The notes: generated by a model not told the origin, from the letters alone. A stretch of DNA of 64,000 nt from Streptomyces rhizosphaerihabitans (GCF_025399795.1 NZ_JAODTZ010000054.1:1-64000), one strand, 5' to 3'; shown: positions 1-8,773, counted from the stretch's first letter. Numbers and translations are program-made.

Positions 1-35
1 GCAGCGGGCAGCGGGCAGCGGGCAGCGGGCAGCGG
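1..35. repeat. 7-bp tandem repeat (GCAGCGG x5)
   Basis: Five perfect head-to-tail copies of GCAGCGG open the window, and a partial echo (GGCAGCGGGC) follows at about 57-66. The array lies just past the stop codon of the minus-strand LAL-type gene. It may continue beyond the window edge. I see no hairpin or coding reason for it. Confidence 0.8.
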
Positions 36-66
36 ATCATGCCGTAGCCCCCTGCCGGGCAGCGGG

Positions 67-2733
67 CTACAGACCCGCCAGTGCCGCCCCCGCTTTCGCC
101 ACCAGGCCGTCCGCCCCGCAGGTACGCGCCAGTGTCAGGCCCTTGTTGAGCTCCATCACCGAGCGGGACACGATGCCGTACTCGATACGGGCCGCCGCGT
201 GTTCGTACTGGCAGGGAGAGGCTTCCAGGTAGGTGACCGCCTGGGCTGCCAGCCGGACCGCGCGCTGGCCGGTTTCGAGGGCGGCGGCGCAGCGGAGCGC
301 TTCGCCGATCGCCGTGTCGGTGCCGAACCGCTCGGCCTGGCGCCGGGCGTCACTGGCCAGGGTGGCGGCGCGTGACGGGTCCTCGGTGGCGAGTGCCCGC
401 GCGAGGTCGACGCCCCAGGGTGCGAGCACCGTGTTGTGGTGGCCGCGGGAGGCGGCGGCCTTCTCGGCCGCCTCCAGTTCGTTGATGCCCTCCTTCGTGC
501 GGCCGACGGCGAGCAGCAGGCGGCCGCGCACGGAGCGGGTGTCGGGAAGGACGATCGTGGAGGGGTACGGAGGTGCGAAGCCGTAGCGCTCGCCGATCTC
601 CGCGGCCTGCTGGACGTGCCCGCGGGCCAGCAGGGTGTCGATGAGCCCGCAGGTCGCCGACCAGTACAGAGGCAGCCCGCGTCCGACCCGCTCCGCGAGG
701 CGCAGCGATTCGCGCTGGTAGTGCTCCGCGTCGGCCAGGCGGCCGCGCCTGCGGTGGGCGAGTCCGAGGTAGGCGTTGGCCAGGGACAGATGACCGCCGC
801 TCCAGCCCGCCTTCACATAGGCGTGCAGGGCCTCGCTGAACAGGCTCTCGGCCCGGTCGAGCCGGTCCGCGTAGGCGTACGCGCTGCCCAGCATGAGGAG
901 GAGTTCGACGCCCCACTCGGTGTCGGTCCAGGCGAGTCCGGGTGCGAGGCGGCCGTTGACCAGGGCCCGGTCGCAGAATTCCACGACCTCCTCGGCGTTC
1001 TCGCCGCGGGTCATCGCGTCGAAACCGCGCAGTATGAGAAGCGCGCGCTCGGCGTTGTCACGCCCGGTACAGGTCGTGACGAGTTCCGTGAGACCGCTGG
1101 AGTGTCCGGCACGCTCCTCGCCGGCGTGGATGCCCTCCCACATGTAGTGCACGGCCTGGAGCCGCATCCGGGCGGGTCCCGGCTCGAGCCGCTCGACCTC
1201 CGCGTCGACCGTGCGGACGGCCTCGTCCAACTGGTTGTTGTGGAGCAGCGCTTGGGAGAGCCGGAAGACGGCGTCCACCCGTACCGTGTCTTCGAGGCCG
1301 GGCCGTTCGAGCGCGGCACGCAGATGGCCGATGGTCGTGGACGGCGCGGTCAGGAGCGTGGCACAGCCCAGCTCGTAGAGCACCAGCGCGTGCATCTCGG
1401 GAAGCGGTGGCTCCTTCAGCGCGCGCTCCAGGCAGCGCCGGGCCGCGTCCGGGGCGCCGACGGCGAGGTGTTCGCGGGCGGCCTCGCGCATCTGCTCGAC
1501 GAGTTCGGGATCGTCGTCCGGATGCACTTCGAGGAGGTGGCGGGAGGCCGCGGCCGCTCCGCGTCCGGACTCGGTGACCGCCCAGGCCGCCTGACCGTGC
1601 ATCGCCGTGCGCAGGGCGTCCGGGATCGAGCGGTAGACCGCTGTCGCGATCAGTGGGTGCACGAACTCCAGGTCGCCGTCCGGCCGGTGGCCGTTCGCGG
1701 ACCCGGCCGCGGTCAGGATACGGGCCGCGCCCAGCAGTTCGGCGCAGCGGGAGGCCTCGTCGTCCGGCATTCCGGCGAGTTGGGCGGCGAGGTCGAGGGA
1801 GATACCGGTGCCGAGAATGGCGGCCGCCCAGGCGAACCGGGTGGCGTCGATGCCGAGCCCTTCGAGCCGGGCGACGAGTCCGCGGCCGCGGGCCGAACGG
1901 TTCAGGTCGCGCAGCTCGGCGGCCGAACCCTCACTCGGCTCCATTTCACTGTCCTGGACCTTGGCCAGCAGTTCGACGGTCTCGTAGGGGTTGCCGCCGG
2001 TGACCGCCCACACCTCGCGGCAGAACGGCGCGTCGGCGTGCTCGCCGAGCGTGGCACGGGTGAGTCCCTCGGCGGCGGCCGGGGTCAACGCGCTCAGGGT
2101 GGAGATCGGACCGGCCGCGCCGGCCACCACGTCGAGCAGCCGGGCGCTCTCGCCGGTGACTCCGCCGGGCCTGCGGGCCACCACGACGAGGACGGACAGG
2201 TCGTCGAGACGCTCGGCGAACGCGGCGAGCCAGCGCAGGGTTTCCTGGTCGGCCCAGTGCGCGTCGTCGATGAGCAGGACGAGCGGCCATTCCCGCTTCG
2301 CCAGCCGCCGCACCGCGGCGACCAGGCCGTCACAGACGCCCTGCGGGTCGGGCTGCCGGTCGCCTGGTTCGGCTATGCCGAGCGCGGGGCCGGCGATGTC
2401 GTACCAGTCGCCCAGGTACTCGCGCGCCTCCTCCGGAAGCAGCGAGACGAGGGCGGGCTGGAGTAACTGCCGTACGACATTGAAGGGGACGGACGTGACG
2501 GTCTCGCCGCCGCGTGCCGACCACACCGCACAGCCGTTGCTCTCCGCGATCCGGCGCGTCTCGGCGAGGAGGGCGGTCTTGCCGAACCCCGCCTCGCCGC
2601 TGAGCACCAGCAGGGTGCCCGAGCTCGCGGAGTCCGCGCGCAGCGCGGTGATCGCCTCTTCGAGGGTGGCGACCTCCTCATCGCGCTCCCACAGGGAAGC
2701 CGAGGCGACCGTTCCGGGCCGTACCTCCGTCAT
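67..2733 (-). CDS. LuxR-family (LAL-type) AAA ATPase lacking an HTH domain
   Basis: An 888-aa STAND-type ATPase like the N-terminal bulk of LAL (large ATP-binding LuxR) regulators. Walker A GEAGFGKT is near residue 46 and Walker B with VLLIDDAHWAD near 150. A long helical, TPR-like region fills the C-terminal half. LAL proteins normally end in a roughly 65-aa LuxR helix-turn-helix. Here the protein stops right after a GADGLVAKAGAALAGL segment, exactly where the linker to that domain would begin, so no DNA-binding domain is encoded. The start at 2733 was chosen for its upstream GGGGAGG ribosome site; in-frame starts further upstream have none. It could be a truncated regulator or a genuine HTH-less signalling ATPase. 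Sequence to the left of the window would show whether the HTH lies out of frame. Confidence 0.8.
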   Translation of the reverse strand: MTEVRPGTVASASLWERDEEVATLEEAITALRADSASSGTLLVLSGEAGFGKTALLAETRRIAESNGCAVWSARGGETVTSVPFNVVRQLLQPALVSLLPEEAREYLGDWYDIAGPALGIAEPGDRQPDPQGVCDGLVAAVRRLAKREWPLVLLIDDAHWADQETLRWLAAFAERLDDLSVLVVVARRPGGVTGESARLLDVVAGAAGPISTLSALTPAAAEGLTRATLGEHADAPFCREVWAVTGGNPYETVELLAKVQDSEMEPSEGSAAELRDLNRSARGRGLVARLEGLGIDATRFAWAAAILGTGISLDLAAQLAGMPDDEASRCAELLGAARILTAAGSANGHRPDGDLEFVHPLIATAVYRSIPDALRTAMHGQAAWAVTESGRGAAAASRHLLEVHPDDDPELVEQMREAAREHLAVGAPDAARRCLERALKEPPLPEMHALVLYELGCATLLTAPSTTIGHLRAALERPGLEDTVRVDAVFRLSQALLHNNQLDEAVRTVDAEVERLEPGPARMRLQAVHYMWEGIHAGEERAGHSSGLTELVTTCTGRDNAERALLILRGFDAMTRGENAEEVVEFCDRALVNGRLAPGLAWTDTEWGVELLLMLGSAYAYADRLDRAESLFSEALHAYVKAGWSGGHLSLANAYLGLAHRRRGRLADAEHYQRESLRLAERVGRGLPLYWSATCGLIDTLLARGHVQQAAEIGERYGFAPPYPSTIVLPDTRSVRGRLLLAVGRTKEGINELEAAEKAAASRGHHNTVLAPWGVDLARALATEDPSRAATLASDARRQAERFGTDTAIGEALRCAAALETGQRAVRLAAQAVTYLEASPCQYEHAAARIEYGIVSRSVMELNKGLTLARTCGADGLVAKAGAALAGL

Positions 2734-3067
2734 CCCGCTACCTCCCCAGGTCACCCAACGACGTAACTGCAATGAGCCTAGCCTCCTGGAAGCCACGGTG
2801 GAGGCGGGACCCGGCAGCAGTTGCCGGGACGAATGACGACGATGTCGCGGAGGCCATGCCACCGGACGCCCAACGGCCCCGGGACAAAGGTGTCGACAGT
2901 CAACTGCACGGAAAATGAAGGTAATGCTCCGCCTTCGTCCGCACCGCCGGGCCGGGCTCGACCGACCCTCGCACGCCCCAGGAGGGACCGGCACGAGCGC
3001 CCCCGCGCGTGACCGTGACCTGCGCGCTCTCCGTTCCGGCGCTCCCGCGGAGCCCTACTCACAGGCT

Positions 3068-3290
3068 CCGCGGGCAAGTTCATCGAGTGGTACGCGTTCG
3101 GCGTCCACGGCTGTTCCGCGACGGTCGCCGCGGAACGCCTCTTCGCTCCGGAGGCCGTCGGCCGGACCGAGGCACTTGTGCGACGTACGCGCCCTTGGCA
3201 CTGGCGTTCTTCATCCGTCCGGTGGGGCCGTTGTGTTCGTCCTGCTGCTCGGTGACCGCGCCGGGCGGCCGCCGATTCGCCGATTCCGAT
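3068..3290 (+). pseudogene. Decayed MHS-family (MFS) transporter fragment
   Basis: Three consecutive frames spell parts of one conserved region of metabolite:H+ symporters (proline/betaine and citrate transporter type). The first reads GKFIEWYAFGVHGCSATVAA, matching the usual G-N-F-x-E-W-x-D-F/Y-G start. The second reads TYAPLALAFFIRPVGP. The third reads GAVVFVLLLGDRAGR, matching the family's G-D-R-x-G-R loop. At least two frameshifts separate them, and nothing recognisable follows. This is a remnant of the N-terminal membrane region only. Family assignment rests on motif recall, not on a search. Confidence 0.6.
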
Positions 3291-3525
3291 CCGATTCCGA
3301 TTCCGATCCGGTCACGGTCATCGTCCCGATGTCGGCCGCCGACCACCGTGATCGGAATCCCGCCCGCGTACGGCACCGCCGACACCCTGACACCGTGACC
3401 GCTCACCGTCCTCCGGGTGGCGCCCCAGCATGCTCGGGTCGGTCATGCCAGGCCGAGGCGGGCTGCGACTGCCGTCGCGGGCGCCGCCAGCGGAGCGGAA
3501 GGTTGACCGGTGGGGCAGCCCTGGA

Positions 3526-3574
3526 GTGCACCCCGCCGTGCACTCCGCCGTGCACCCCGGCCGTACACTCCGCC
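3526..3574. repeat. 12-bp tandem repeat, four copies
   Basis: Four adjacent copies of a GTGCACYCCGCC-type unit, the third with one extra base and the fourth with GTAC for GTGC. Each unit carries the palindromic GTGCAC core, so the array also forms overlapping inverted repeats. It lies about 190 bp upstream of the DUF2510 gene. No function can be read from it. Confidence 0.6.
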
Positions 3575-3762
3575 CTCGTCGGCGTGCCCGCGTCAGGTCC
3601 CGGCACGGGCCCCAGGGCCGTCTCCGGGCGGGCTTCAGGCGGGCTCCGGGCGGGCTCCGGGGAAGGTCGCCGCGCCTCCCAGGGCACTCGCCTCAGGTCC
3701 CGGAGACGGCTTCGGGGGAACCCTCTCATCCGCCTTTCACCCTGGGCTCATACGGTGGGCCC

Positions 3763-4767
3763 ATGACGCAGGTGACTCCCCCCGGCTGGTATCCCGACCC
3801 CGGGCAGACAAGTGACGCTCCCGCCACCGAGCGCTGGTGGGATGGTAAGGCATGGACGGACCAGGTCCGCCCCGTCGGGTCGGCGGCCGTATGGGGTCCG
3901 CCGGCACACCCGCCGGAGGCCGGACCGTATCCGCCGTACGCCCCGGGTGGCCCGCGGCGCTGGCTGCGCACGGGCATAGCCGTCGCGGCGGCGATCGCCG
4001 TGCTCGCGGGCATCGGCGGCGGCGTGTACGCGCTGACCAATGACGGCGGAGGCGGTGGCAGCGCGGCTTCCCAGGGACCTGGCGGGCCGAACGGACAGGG
4101 CGGCCAGGGCGGCCCCGGTGGGGGCCAGGACGGCTCGGGCGGTCCGAGCGGTGCTCCTGGCGACTCCGGAGGCTCCGGTGGTTTCGGCGGGCAGACGCCG
4201 GCGCCGGGCGCCTCGGGTCTGCCGCAGACCGAGGACGGCTACGCCACGGACGTCTACAACGGCATCAGCATCCCGGTTCCGGACGGCTGGACCGGCCAGA
4301 GCGGCGCGGGCACCGCCGCGGTCTCCACCAAGGACACCTACAAGTGCCCGGGCGACACCTCGCAGAACTGCCAGCGCGGCGGCGCCTACTCGGCTCCGGC
4401 GAAGGCGCAGAAGCTGAAGTCCACGACGGCGGAGGCGGCGGCCAAGGAGGACATCTCCAAGAACGCGACCGAGTCGTACGGAAAGGGCTACGGCTCGATC
4501 ACCTCGCACACGCAGCTCGCCTCGAAGGCGGTCACGGTGGCCGGTGAGAAGGGCTATCTGGTCCGCTGGAAGGTCGCGACGAGCAAGGGCGACGACGGCT
4601 ACGTCGAATCGCTCGTCTTCCCCTCCCCGGCCGACCCCGCCTCGCTCGTCGTGGTCCGCTTCGGCGTCGACGTCAGTTCCAAGGCCCCTCAGCTGTCGGT
4701 CATCGACACGATCACCAAGGGCATCAAGGTGGCGGCCGGGACCGGCGGCAACGGGCAGAACGTCTAG
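3763..4767 (+). CDS. DUF2510 membrane-anchored protein with secreted domain
   Basis: A 334-aa protein. The N-terminus has the DUF2510 signature (PPGWYPDPG followed by RWWDGKAWTDQ, residues about 5-40). A single transmembrane helix follows near residues 66-92 after an arginine-rich stop. Next comes a Gly/Ser/Gln/Pro-rich flexible linker, then a soluble domain of about 180 aa facing outside. DUF2510 is common in actinobacterial membrane proteins of unknown role. The C-terminal domain (two Cys within residues 190-206, many Lys/Thr) is not recognised. The start at 3763 begins directly with the DUF2510 motif; longer upstream frames lie in repeat sequence. It converges on the TetR gene. Confidence 0.8.
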   Translation: MTQVTPPGWYPDPGQTSDAPATERWWDGKAWTDQVRPVGSAAVWGPPAHPPEAGPYPPYAPGGPRRWLRTGIAVAAAIAVLAGIGGGVYALTNDGGGGGSAASQGPGGPNGQGGQGGPGGGQDGSGGPSGAPGDSGGSGGFGGQTPAPGASGLPQTEDGYATDVYNGISIPVPDGWTGQSGAGTAAVSTKDTYKCPGDTSQNCQRGGAYSAPAKAQKLKSTTAEAAAKEDISKNATESYGKGYGSITSHTQLASKAVTVAGEKGYLVRWKVATSKGDDGYVESLVFPSPADPASLVVVRFGVDVSSKAPQLSVIDTITKGIKVAAGTGGNGQNV

Positions 4768-4964
4768 GACCTGCCCGGTCGATCACGGTGGAGGATGCCG
4801 GCCGTGCCTTGTGGATGCCGGTGAGCGGGTGTGGTGCGTGCGGCTGCAAGCAGGACCGCCACCGCTGGGCATCCCTGTCCCAGCCCTGGTCGGACACCTC
4901 GGACATGGATCGGCCGGGTGGAGCGCCCCTCCGCTCAAGGGGAACCCCACCCGGCCGGGGGGTG

Positions 4965-4995
4965 CGCGCCGCCCCCGTCCCCACGGTGCGGCGCG
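4965..4995. terminator. Candidate terminator hairpin between convergent genes
   Basis: CGCGCCGC at 4965-4972 pairs with GCGGCGCG at 4988-4995, and an inner CCGT/ACGG pair tightens the loop. It sits between the stop codons of the DUF2510 gene and the convergent TetR gene. It has no U-tract, as is usual for high-GC actinobacteria. The assignment is structural only. Confidence 0.4.
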
Positions 4996-5039
4996 TTACA
5001 GGCCGACGTCCGGTCATCCCACGGACGGCGGCCTGAGTC

Positions 5040-5657
5040 TTAAGTGAGGCCCAGCGTCGGCAGTACGACCGCCTCCACGAACCGTGTGAGATACGCCGCG
5101 TCCGCGTACTGACCCTCCAGGAGGGGGCGCACCCGCAGAACGCCGAGCATCTGGGCCGGGATGAACTCCAGTGCCGGGTGACCGGCGGCTACCTCTCCGC
5201 GCTCGACGCCACGGCTGACCATCTGCCGCAGCTCGGCGACCTCGGGTTCGACGAGCGCGTCGCGGAGCGCCTGCTGGAGCTCCTTGTCCTGCATCACGGC
5301 GTTGCCGAGGCCCTGCAGCAACTGCGTACTGTCCCTGGCCGACCATTCGCCCGCGGCCCTGGCGGCCTCGCGCAGATCTCCGGCGAGCGAGCCGGTGTCG
5401 ATCCCCGTGAACCGCGGACAGCGGTTGCTGCGCAGCGCGGCGGCCACGAACTGGGGCTTCGTCTTCCACTGCCGGTAGAGCGTGGACTTGCTGCACCGGG
5501 TGCTGGCGGCGACGCCCTCCATGGTGAGCGCCTCGTATCCGCACTCCCGGATCTGCTCGAGTACCGCGTCGTAGAACTCCTGCTCACGCTCGGGCGTGAT
5601 CTTGGAGCGGCGCGAGGCGACGACCGTCTCCGGTCCGTCCGCGGCCTGCGACGTCAT
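5040..5657 (-). CDS. TetR-family transcriptional regulator
   Basis: A 205-aa regulator. The N-terminal helix-turn-helix spans about residues 25-75, with the characteristic GYEALTMEGVAASTRCSKSTLYRQW pattern split here as GYEALTMEGVA and CSKSTLYRQW. The C-terminal half is the variable ligand-binding/dimer domain with a TetR_C-like ending. The start at 5657 follows a good GAGGAG ribosome site. It is divergent from the PAP2/DMT pair, and the 230-bp intergenic region holds a dense inverted and direct repeat array. That array is the obvious candidate operator, so autoregulation and control of the PAP2-transporter operon are likely but inferred. Confidence 0.9.
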   Translation of the reverse strand: MTSQAADGPETVVASRRSKITPEREQEFYDAVLEQIRECGYEALTMEGVAASTRCSKSTLYRQWKTKPQFVAAALRSNRCPRFTGIDTGSLAGDLREAARAAGEWSARDSTQLLQGLGNAVMQDKELQQALRDALVEPEVAELRQMVSRGVERGEVAAGHPALEFIPAQMLGVLRVRPLLEGQYADAAYLTRFVEAVVLPTLGLT

Positions 5658-5714
5658 GGCGCTTCTCCTCGCTCGATCCGGCTCACGCCGGTGCGGTCTT
5701 GCGCCCAGTGTAAT

Positions 5715-5782
5715 CGATACGCGAGTGTACCGGTACGTCTTCGTATCGGTACACTCGCGTATCGGTACACTGCCGTATCGAT
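5715..5782. promoter_or_regulatory. Operator array, probably for the divergent TetR
   Basis: Two 23-bp arms at 5715-5737 and 5742-5764 form an inverted repeat with one mismatch around a 4-bp spacer. Overlapping this, a 16-bp unit beginning CGTATCGGTACACT repeats directly at 5742 and 5758, and a third partial copy runs to 5782. The core palindromic step is CGGTAC/GTACCG. It lies 58 bp upstream of the TetR start and about 105 bp upstream of the PAP2 start. TetR proteins bind such palindromes in divergent promoters; binding by this regulator is inferred. Confidence 0.75.
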
Positions 5783-5886
5783 GAGCCTCGGACAGGATCC
5801 ACCCCTCCCGCGCGGAGGCCGAGTGGATCCTGTCCTGGGCTCACCGCGCACCACCCGACACGAGACCGTCAGCAAGGGGGCCGGGG

Positions 5887-6807
5887 ATGGATTCCCGAAC
5901 CGAGCCTGCAGATTCCGCATCCGAGTCCGCATCAGAACCGGAGCCGCCCGACGCGGCCATACCCACGGCCGCGTCACGCGACGCGGCCGCCCAGGCACAC
6001 CCGCAGCCGCACACGCACCCAGACCCGGACGGCACCGCGGCGCGCCCGCCGCTCCTGCGGGAGCTGCTGCTGGTCGTCGGTCTCTTCGTCGTCTACAAGG
6101 CCGGCCGCCTGCTGGCCACCGGCCACACCGGCGAGGCCTTCGCCAACGCGCACCGCGTCTGGGGCTGGGAACGGTCCCTGCACCTGCCGGGCGAGGGCGC
6201 CGTACAGGCCACGCTGCTGCACAGCGACCCGCTCGTGCACATCGCGAACACCTACTACGCGACGGTCCACTTCCCGGCCACCGTCGCCTTCCTGGTCTGG
6301 CTGTATCTGCGGCGCCCGGCGCACTACGTGTGGGCGCGCCGGGTCCTCGCCCTGGTCACCGCCACCGCCCTGATCGGGCACCTCGCCTTCCCGCTCGCGC
6401 CGCCGCGGCTGCTCGCCGAGGCGGGTCTCGTCGACACCGGCCAGGTGTACGGGCCCACGGTGTACGGGGCGCACCCGGCGACCGACGCGCTGGCGAACCA
6501 GTTCGCGGCGATGCCGTCGCTGCACTTCGGCTGGGCGCTGATGGTCGCGATCGGCCTGATCACGGCGACCCGGTCGCGCCTTCGTGTGCTGTGGCTGCTG
6601 CATCCCCTGCTCACCCTGCTGGTGATCGTCGGCACCGCGAACCACTACTGGCTCGACGCGATCGTCGCGACCGCGCTGCTCTGCATCGCCCTCGCCGTGG
6701 TCCAGCCTCCGCACCGGACGGCGACGAACGCGGGGGCCGGCTGGACGCGCGAGCGCGCCGAGGTCCCCGTACAGGATCTGCCCGAACTCGTAGGAGCGGG
6801 GCGATGA
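5887..6807 (+). CDS. PAP2-superfamily membrane phosphatase (inositolphosphotransferase-like)
   Basis: A 306-aa integral membrane protein of the PAP2/Aur1-like group. After a roughly 50-residue charged, Pro-rich N-terminal tail come about six membrane helices. Conserved features are MPSLHFGW (the SxH half of the phosphatase site) around residue 212 and the later GTANHYWLDAIV, carrying the second His and Asp. These enzymes act on lipid phosphates or transfer phospho-head groups at the membrane. The exact substrate cannot be read here. A GGGGCCGGG ribosome-site region precedes the ATG. Its stop overlaps the next gene's start (ATGA), so the two are co-translated. Confidence 0.85.
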   Translation: MDSRTEPADSASESASEPEPPDAAIPTAASRDAAAQAHPQPHTHPDPDGTAARPPLLRELLLVVGLFVVYKAGRLLATGHTGEAFANAHRVWGWERSLHLPGEGAVQATLLHSDPLVHIANTYYATVHFPATVAFLVWLYLRRPAHYVWARRVLALVTATALIGHLAFPLAPPRLLAEAGLVDTGQVYGPTVYGAHPATDALANQFAAMPSLHFGWALMVAIGLITATRSRLRVLWLLHPLLTLLVIVGTANHYWLDAIVATALLCIALAVVQPPHRTATNAGAGWTRERAEVPVQDLPELVGAGR

Positions 6808-7772
6808 ACCCGACGCTCGCCGCCGTCGTCCTGTCCCTGTTCTCCGCCGGGGCGTACGCCTCCGCGGCCGTCGCCCAGGAGCGGCTGGCCGCACGGTCGG
6901 CCGGCTCCGGCACGCTGCGCCTGCTGGCCCACGGCGCCTGGTGGTGGTCGGTGACGCTGAACGCCGCGGCCGCGCTGCTGCACGTCGCTGCCCTCAAGTA
7001 CGGAACGCTCACTCTGGTCCAGCCGCTCGGGGCGCTCACACTCGTGGCGGCGGTGCCGCTGGGCGCGCGGATCGCCGGGCGACGGGTCAGCGCGGTCGAG
7101 TGGCGCGGTACGGCGCTCACGCTGACCGGCCTCGCAGCACTGCTCGTCACGGCGTCCGGGCCCGCGCCGGACGATGTACTGAGCCTGCCGCAGGCATTGG
7201 CCGTCGCGGGAACGACCGCCGTGGTCATCGGCGGGCTGTCGCGCGGCGCGCGGCCGGGCCTGCGGCACGCGACGGCCTCCGGGGTCGCCTCGGGCGCGGC
7301 CTCGGCGCTCACCCAGACCGTGACGGTGGCCGCGACGGACCGATCGGACTCGCTGCCGAGCGCCCAAGTCGTCGTGGTGGCGCTGCTCGTGGCGGTCTTC
7401 GCGGCGGGCGGACTGCTGCTGTCGCAGACCGCCTACCAGGGCGGACTCGGCGCCCCGCTGGCCGTTGTGACGCTCGCCAACCCGCTGGCCGCGGCGGTGA
7501 TCGGGCTGTCGCTGCTCGGCGAACGTCTCCAGGGCGGCGCGGCGGGCCTGCTGCTCGCGCTCGCGGGGGCGTCGATCGCCGGGTGGGGCGTCGTGACGCT
7601 GTCCCGCTCGGCGCCCGAGTCGTCCGGGGCCCCGATGGACGCTCCCCCGGACGCCCTCGTGGACGACGACCACCCGGTCGCCGCGGTGCTGGCGCTGGAG
7701 CCGGGATCAGCGACGTACGAACCCTCGTTGACGCCCCAGCAACCCAACTCGGGCCATCTCACGTCGCTGTAG
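6804..7772 (+). CDS. DMT/EamA-type multidrug or metabolite transporter
   Basis: A 322-aa protein with nine to ten hydrophobic helices in two internally similar halves, as in the drug/metabolite transporter superfamily. The second half holds the typical GGAPLAVVTLANPLAA-like segment (here LGAPLAVVTLANPLAA) and GERLQGG. A hydrophilic, acidic tail of about 50 aa follows the last helix. The ATG overlaps the TGA of the PAP2 gene, so they form one operon that is likely under the divergent TetR. A role as exporter of a compound sensed by the TetR is a reasonable inference, unproven. Confidence 0.8.
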   Translation: MNPTLAAVVLSLFSAGAYASAAVAQERLAARSAGSGTLRLLAHGAWWWSVTLNAAAALLHVAALKYGTLTLVQPLGALTLVAAVPLGARIAGRRVSAVEWRGTALTLTGLAALLVTASGPAPDDVLSLPQALAVAGTTAVVIGGLSRGARPGLRHATASGVASGAASALTQTVTVAATDRSDSLPSAQVVVVALLVAVFAAGGLLLSQTAYQGGLGAPLAVVTLANPLAAAVIGLSLLGERLQGGAAGLLLALAGASIAGWGVVTLSRSAPESSGAPMDAPPDALVDDDHPVAAVLALEPGSATYEPSLTPQQPNSGHLTSL

Positions 7773-7827
7773 GAACACGCGACTCGCGTCACTGCCGGGG
7801 ACAAGCGGGAACGAGCGGGAACAAGCA

Positions 7828-7865
7828 GGAAGGGCGGTCGCGGAGAGATCCGCGACCGCCCTTCC
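7828..7865. terminator. Bidirectional terminator hairpin
   Basis: A perfect 17-bp stem (7828-7844 with 7849-7865) closes a GAGA tetraloop between the convergent DMT transporter and DUF2510/scramblase-like genes. A run of T/C lies on either side. This is the clearest terminator in the window. Confidence 0.85.
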
Positions 7866-7881
7866 CTACAACCGCAACCGG

Positions 7882-8721
7882 TCAGCCCAGCCCGCGGGAA
7901 TCCTGCTTGAGCGCCGTGTCGACGGTCAGCGCCGTCGCGACGACGAGACTCAACAGCGGCTCGGGGAGCTGGAAGTGGATCTGCAGGACGTAGTTGTCCG
8001 CGGTCGTGAACATCGTCTTGGCGAGGCCTTCCCAGGTCTTCGTGATCCGGGCCACCTCGTTCTCCGTGTGGTCGACGATCGCGAAGTTCCAGGCACGCCA
8101 GTTCTCCGCCTTGATCGCACCGACCTTCTGGCCGTTGACGTTCATCGCGAAGTTGATCTTGCCGATCATGTTCTGCTGCACGATCTCGCCGACGGCCGAA
8201 CCGTCCGGACGCGTCACGATCACCCGCGACTTGAATATCTTCGCGGGGCGCGTGAGCAGCAGCTGCGGCTGGCCGTGCGCGTCACGGATCTCCAGCCGGT
8301 GCGTCAGGTACTGGTCGAGGCTGGAGACGAGGCGCAGGATCTTCCTGAGTACGCCCTGCCCGACCTCGACGACCGAGCCGATCAGATTGCCCTGCTGATC
8401 CATGACCTTGTACTCGTTGGTCAGCTCGATCAGCTTGGCCTTCTGGTTCACCACCAGGACCGGCTCGGTGAACAGCGTGCCGCCGCCGACGCCGCTCGGC
8501 GCCACCCCGGCCTGCTGCTGCACCTGACGCTGAACGCGCGAATCGGGAGCCGCAGCCTGCTGAGGGAACGCCTGCTGCGGCGGCTGGGCCTGCTGGGGCA
8601 CCTGCTGTGCGGCAGGAGCCTGCTGGTCGGTCCACTGCGAGCCGTCCCAGTAACGCTGCGTCTCGGGCGTCCCGTTCGGGTCCGGGTACCAACCTGCAGG
8701 AGTGTTCGAATGCGTGGTCAC
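7882..8721 (-). CDS. DUF2510 plus LURP-one/scramblase-like protein
   Basis: A 279-aa protein. The DUF2510 motif (AGWYPDPNG, RYWDGSQWTDQQ) is at residues 8-33, followed by a Gln/Pro/Ala-rich linker to about residue 70. The C-terminal 200 residues begin LFTEPVLVVNQKAKLIELTNEY and resemble the phospholipid scramblase/LURP-one beta-barrel fold. They include EYKVMDQQGNLIG and repeated I/V-R-P-D-G strands. The protein is probably membrane-associated, but its biochemical role in actinobacteria is not known to me. It lies 52 bp downstream of the phospholipase C gene on the same strand, so co-transcription is possible. Confidence 0.8.
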   Translation of the reverse strand: MTTHSNTPAGWYPDPNGTPETQRYWDGSQWTDQQAPAAQQVPQQAQPPQQAFPQQAAAPDSRVQRQVQQQAGVAPSGVGGGTLFTEPVLVVNQKAKLIELTNEYKVMDQQGNLIGSVVEVGQGVLRKILRLVSSLDQYLTHRLEIRDAHGQPQLLLTRPAKIFKSRVIVTRPDGSAVGEIVQQNMIGKINFAMNVNGQKVGAIKAENWRAWNFAIVDHTENEVARITKTWEGLAKTMFTTADNYVLQIHFQLPEPLLSLVVATALTVDTALKQDSRGLG

Positions 8722-8773
8722 CGGGGCACACTACCGTGGCGTGCCCGAAAATGAACCGGCAGTTGGGCATCCA

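Larger units (their letters stand above)
2734..3762. other. Gene-poor interval with pseudogene and repeats
   Basis: About 1 kb between the LAL-type gene and the DUF2510 gene. Apart from the decayed transporter at 3068-3290 and the 12-bp tandem repeats at 3526-3574, it holds GATTCC-rich simple sequence around 3283-3312 and GGCGGGCTCC repeats around 3630-3662. I see no intact gene; the open frames here have no plausible start site or recognisable protein. Confidence 0.6.

Noticed and set aside
436..2466. Long plus-strand frame antisense to the LAL-type ATPase
   Set aside because: No recognisable domain or ribosome site. Codon-position bias fits the minus-strand ATPase, which has a clear P-loop.
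2915..3766. Plus-strand frame covering the gap before the DUF2510 gene
   Set aside because: It runs through simple repeats and out of frame with the transporter remnant; it has no start signal and no plausible fold.
4930..4970. G/C-rich palindrome after the DUF2510 gene as another copy of the NRPS palindromic element
   Set aside because: It shares runs of C and G but not the CCAGCCTTCGGCC core; only a general hairpin is supported.
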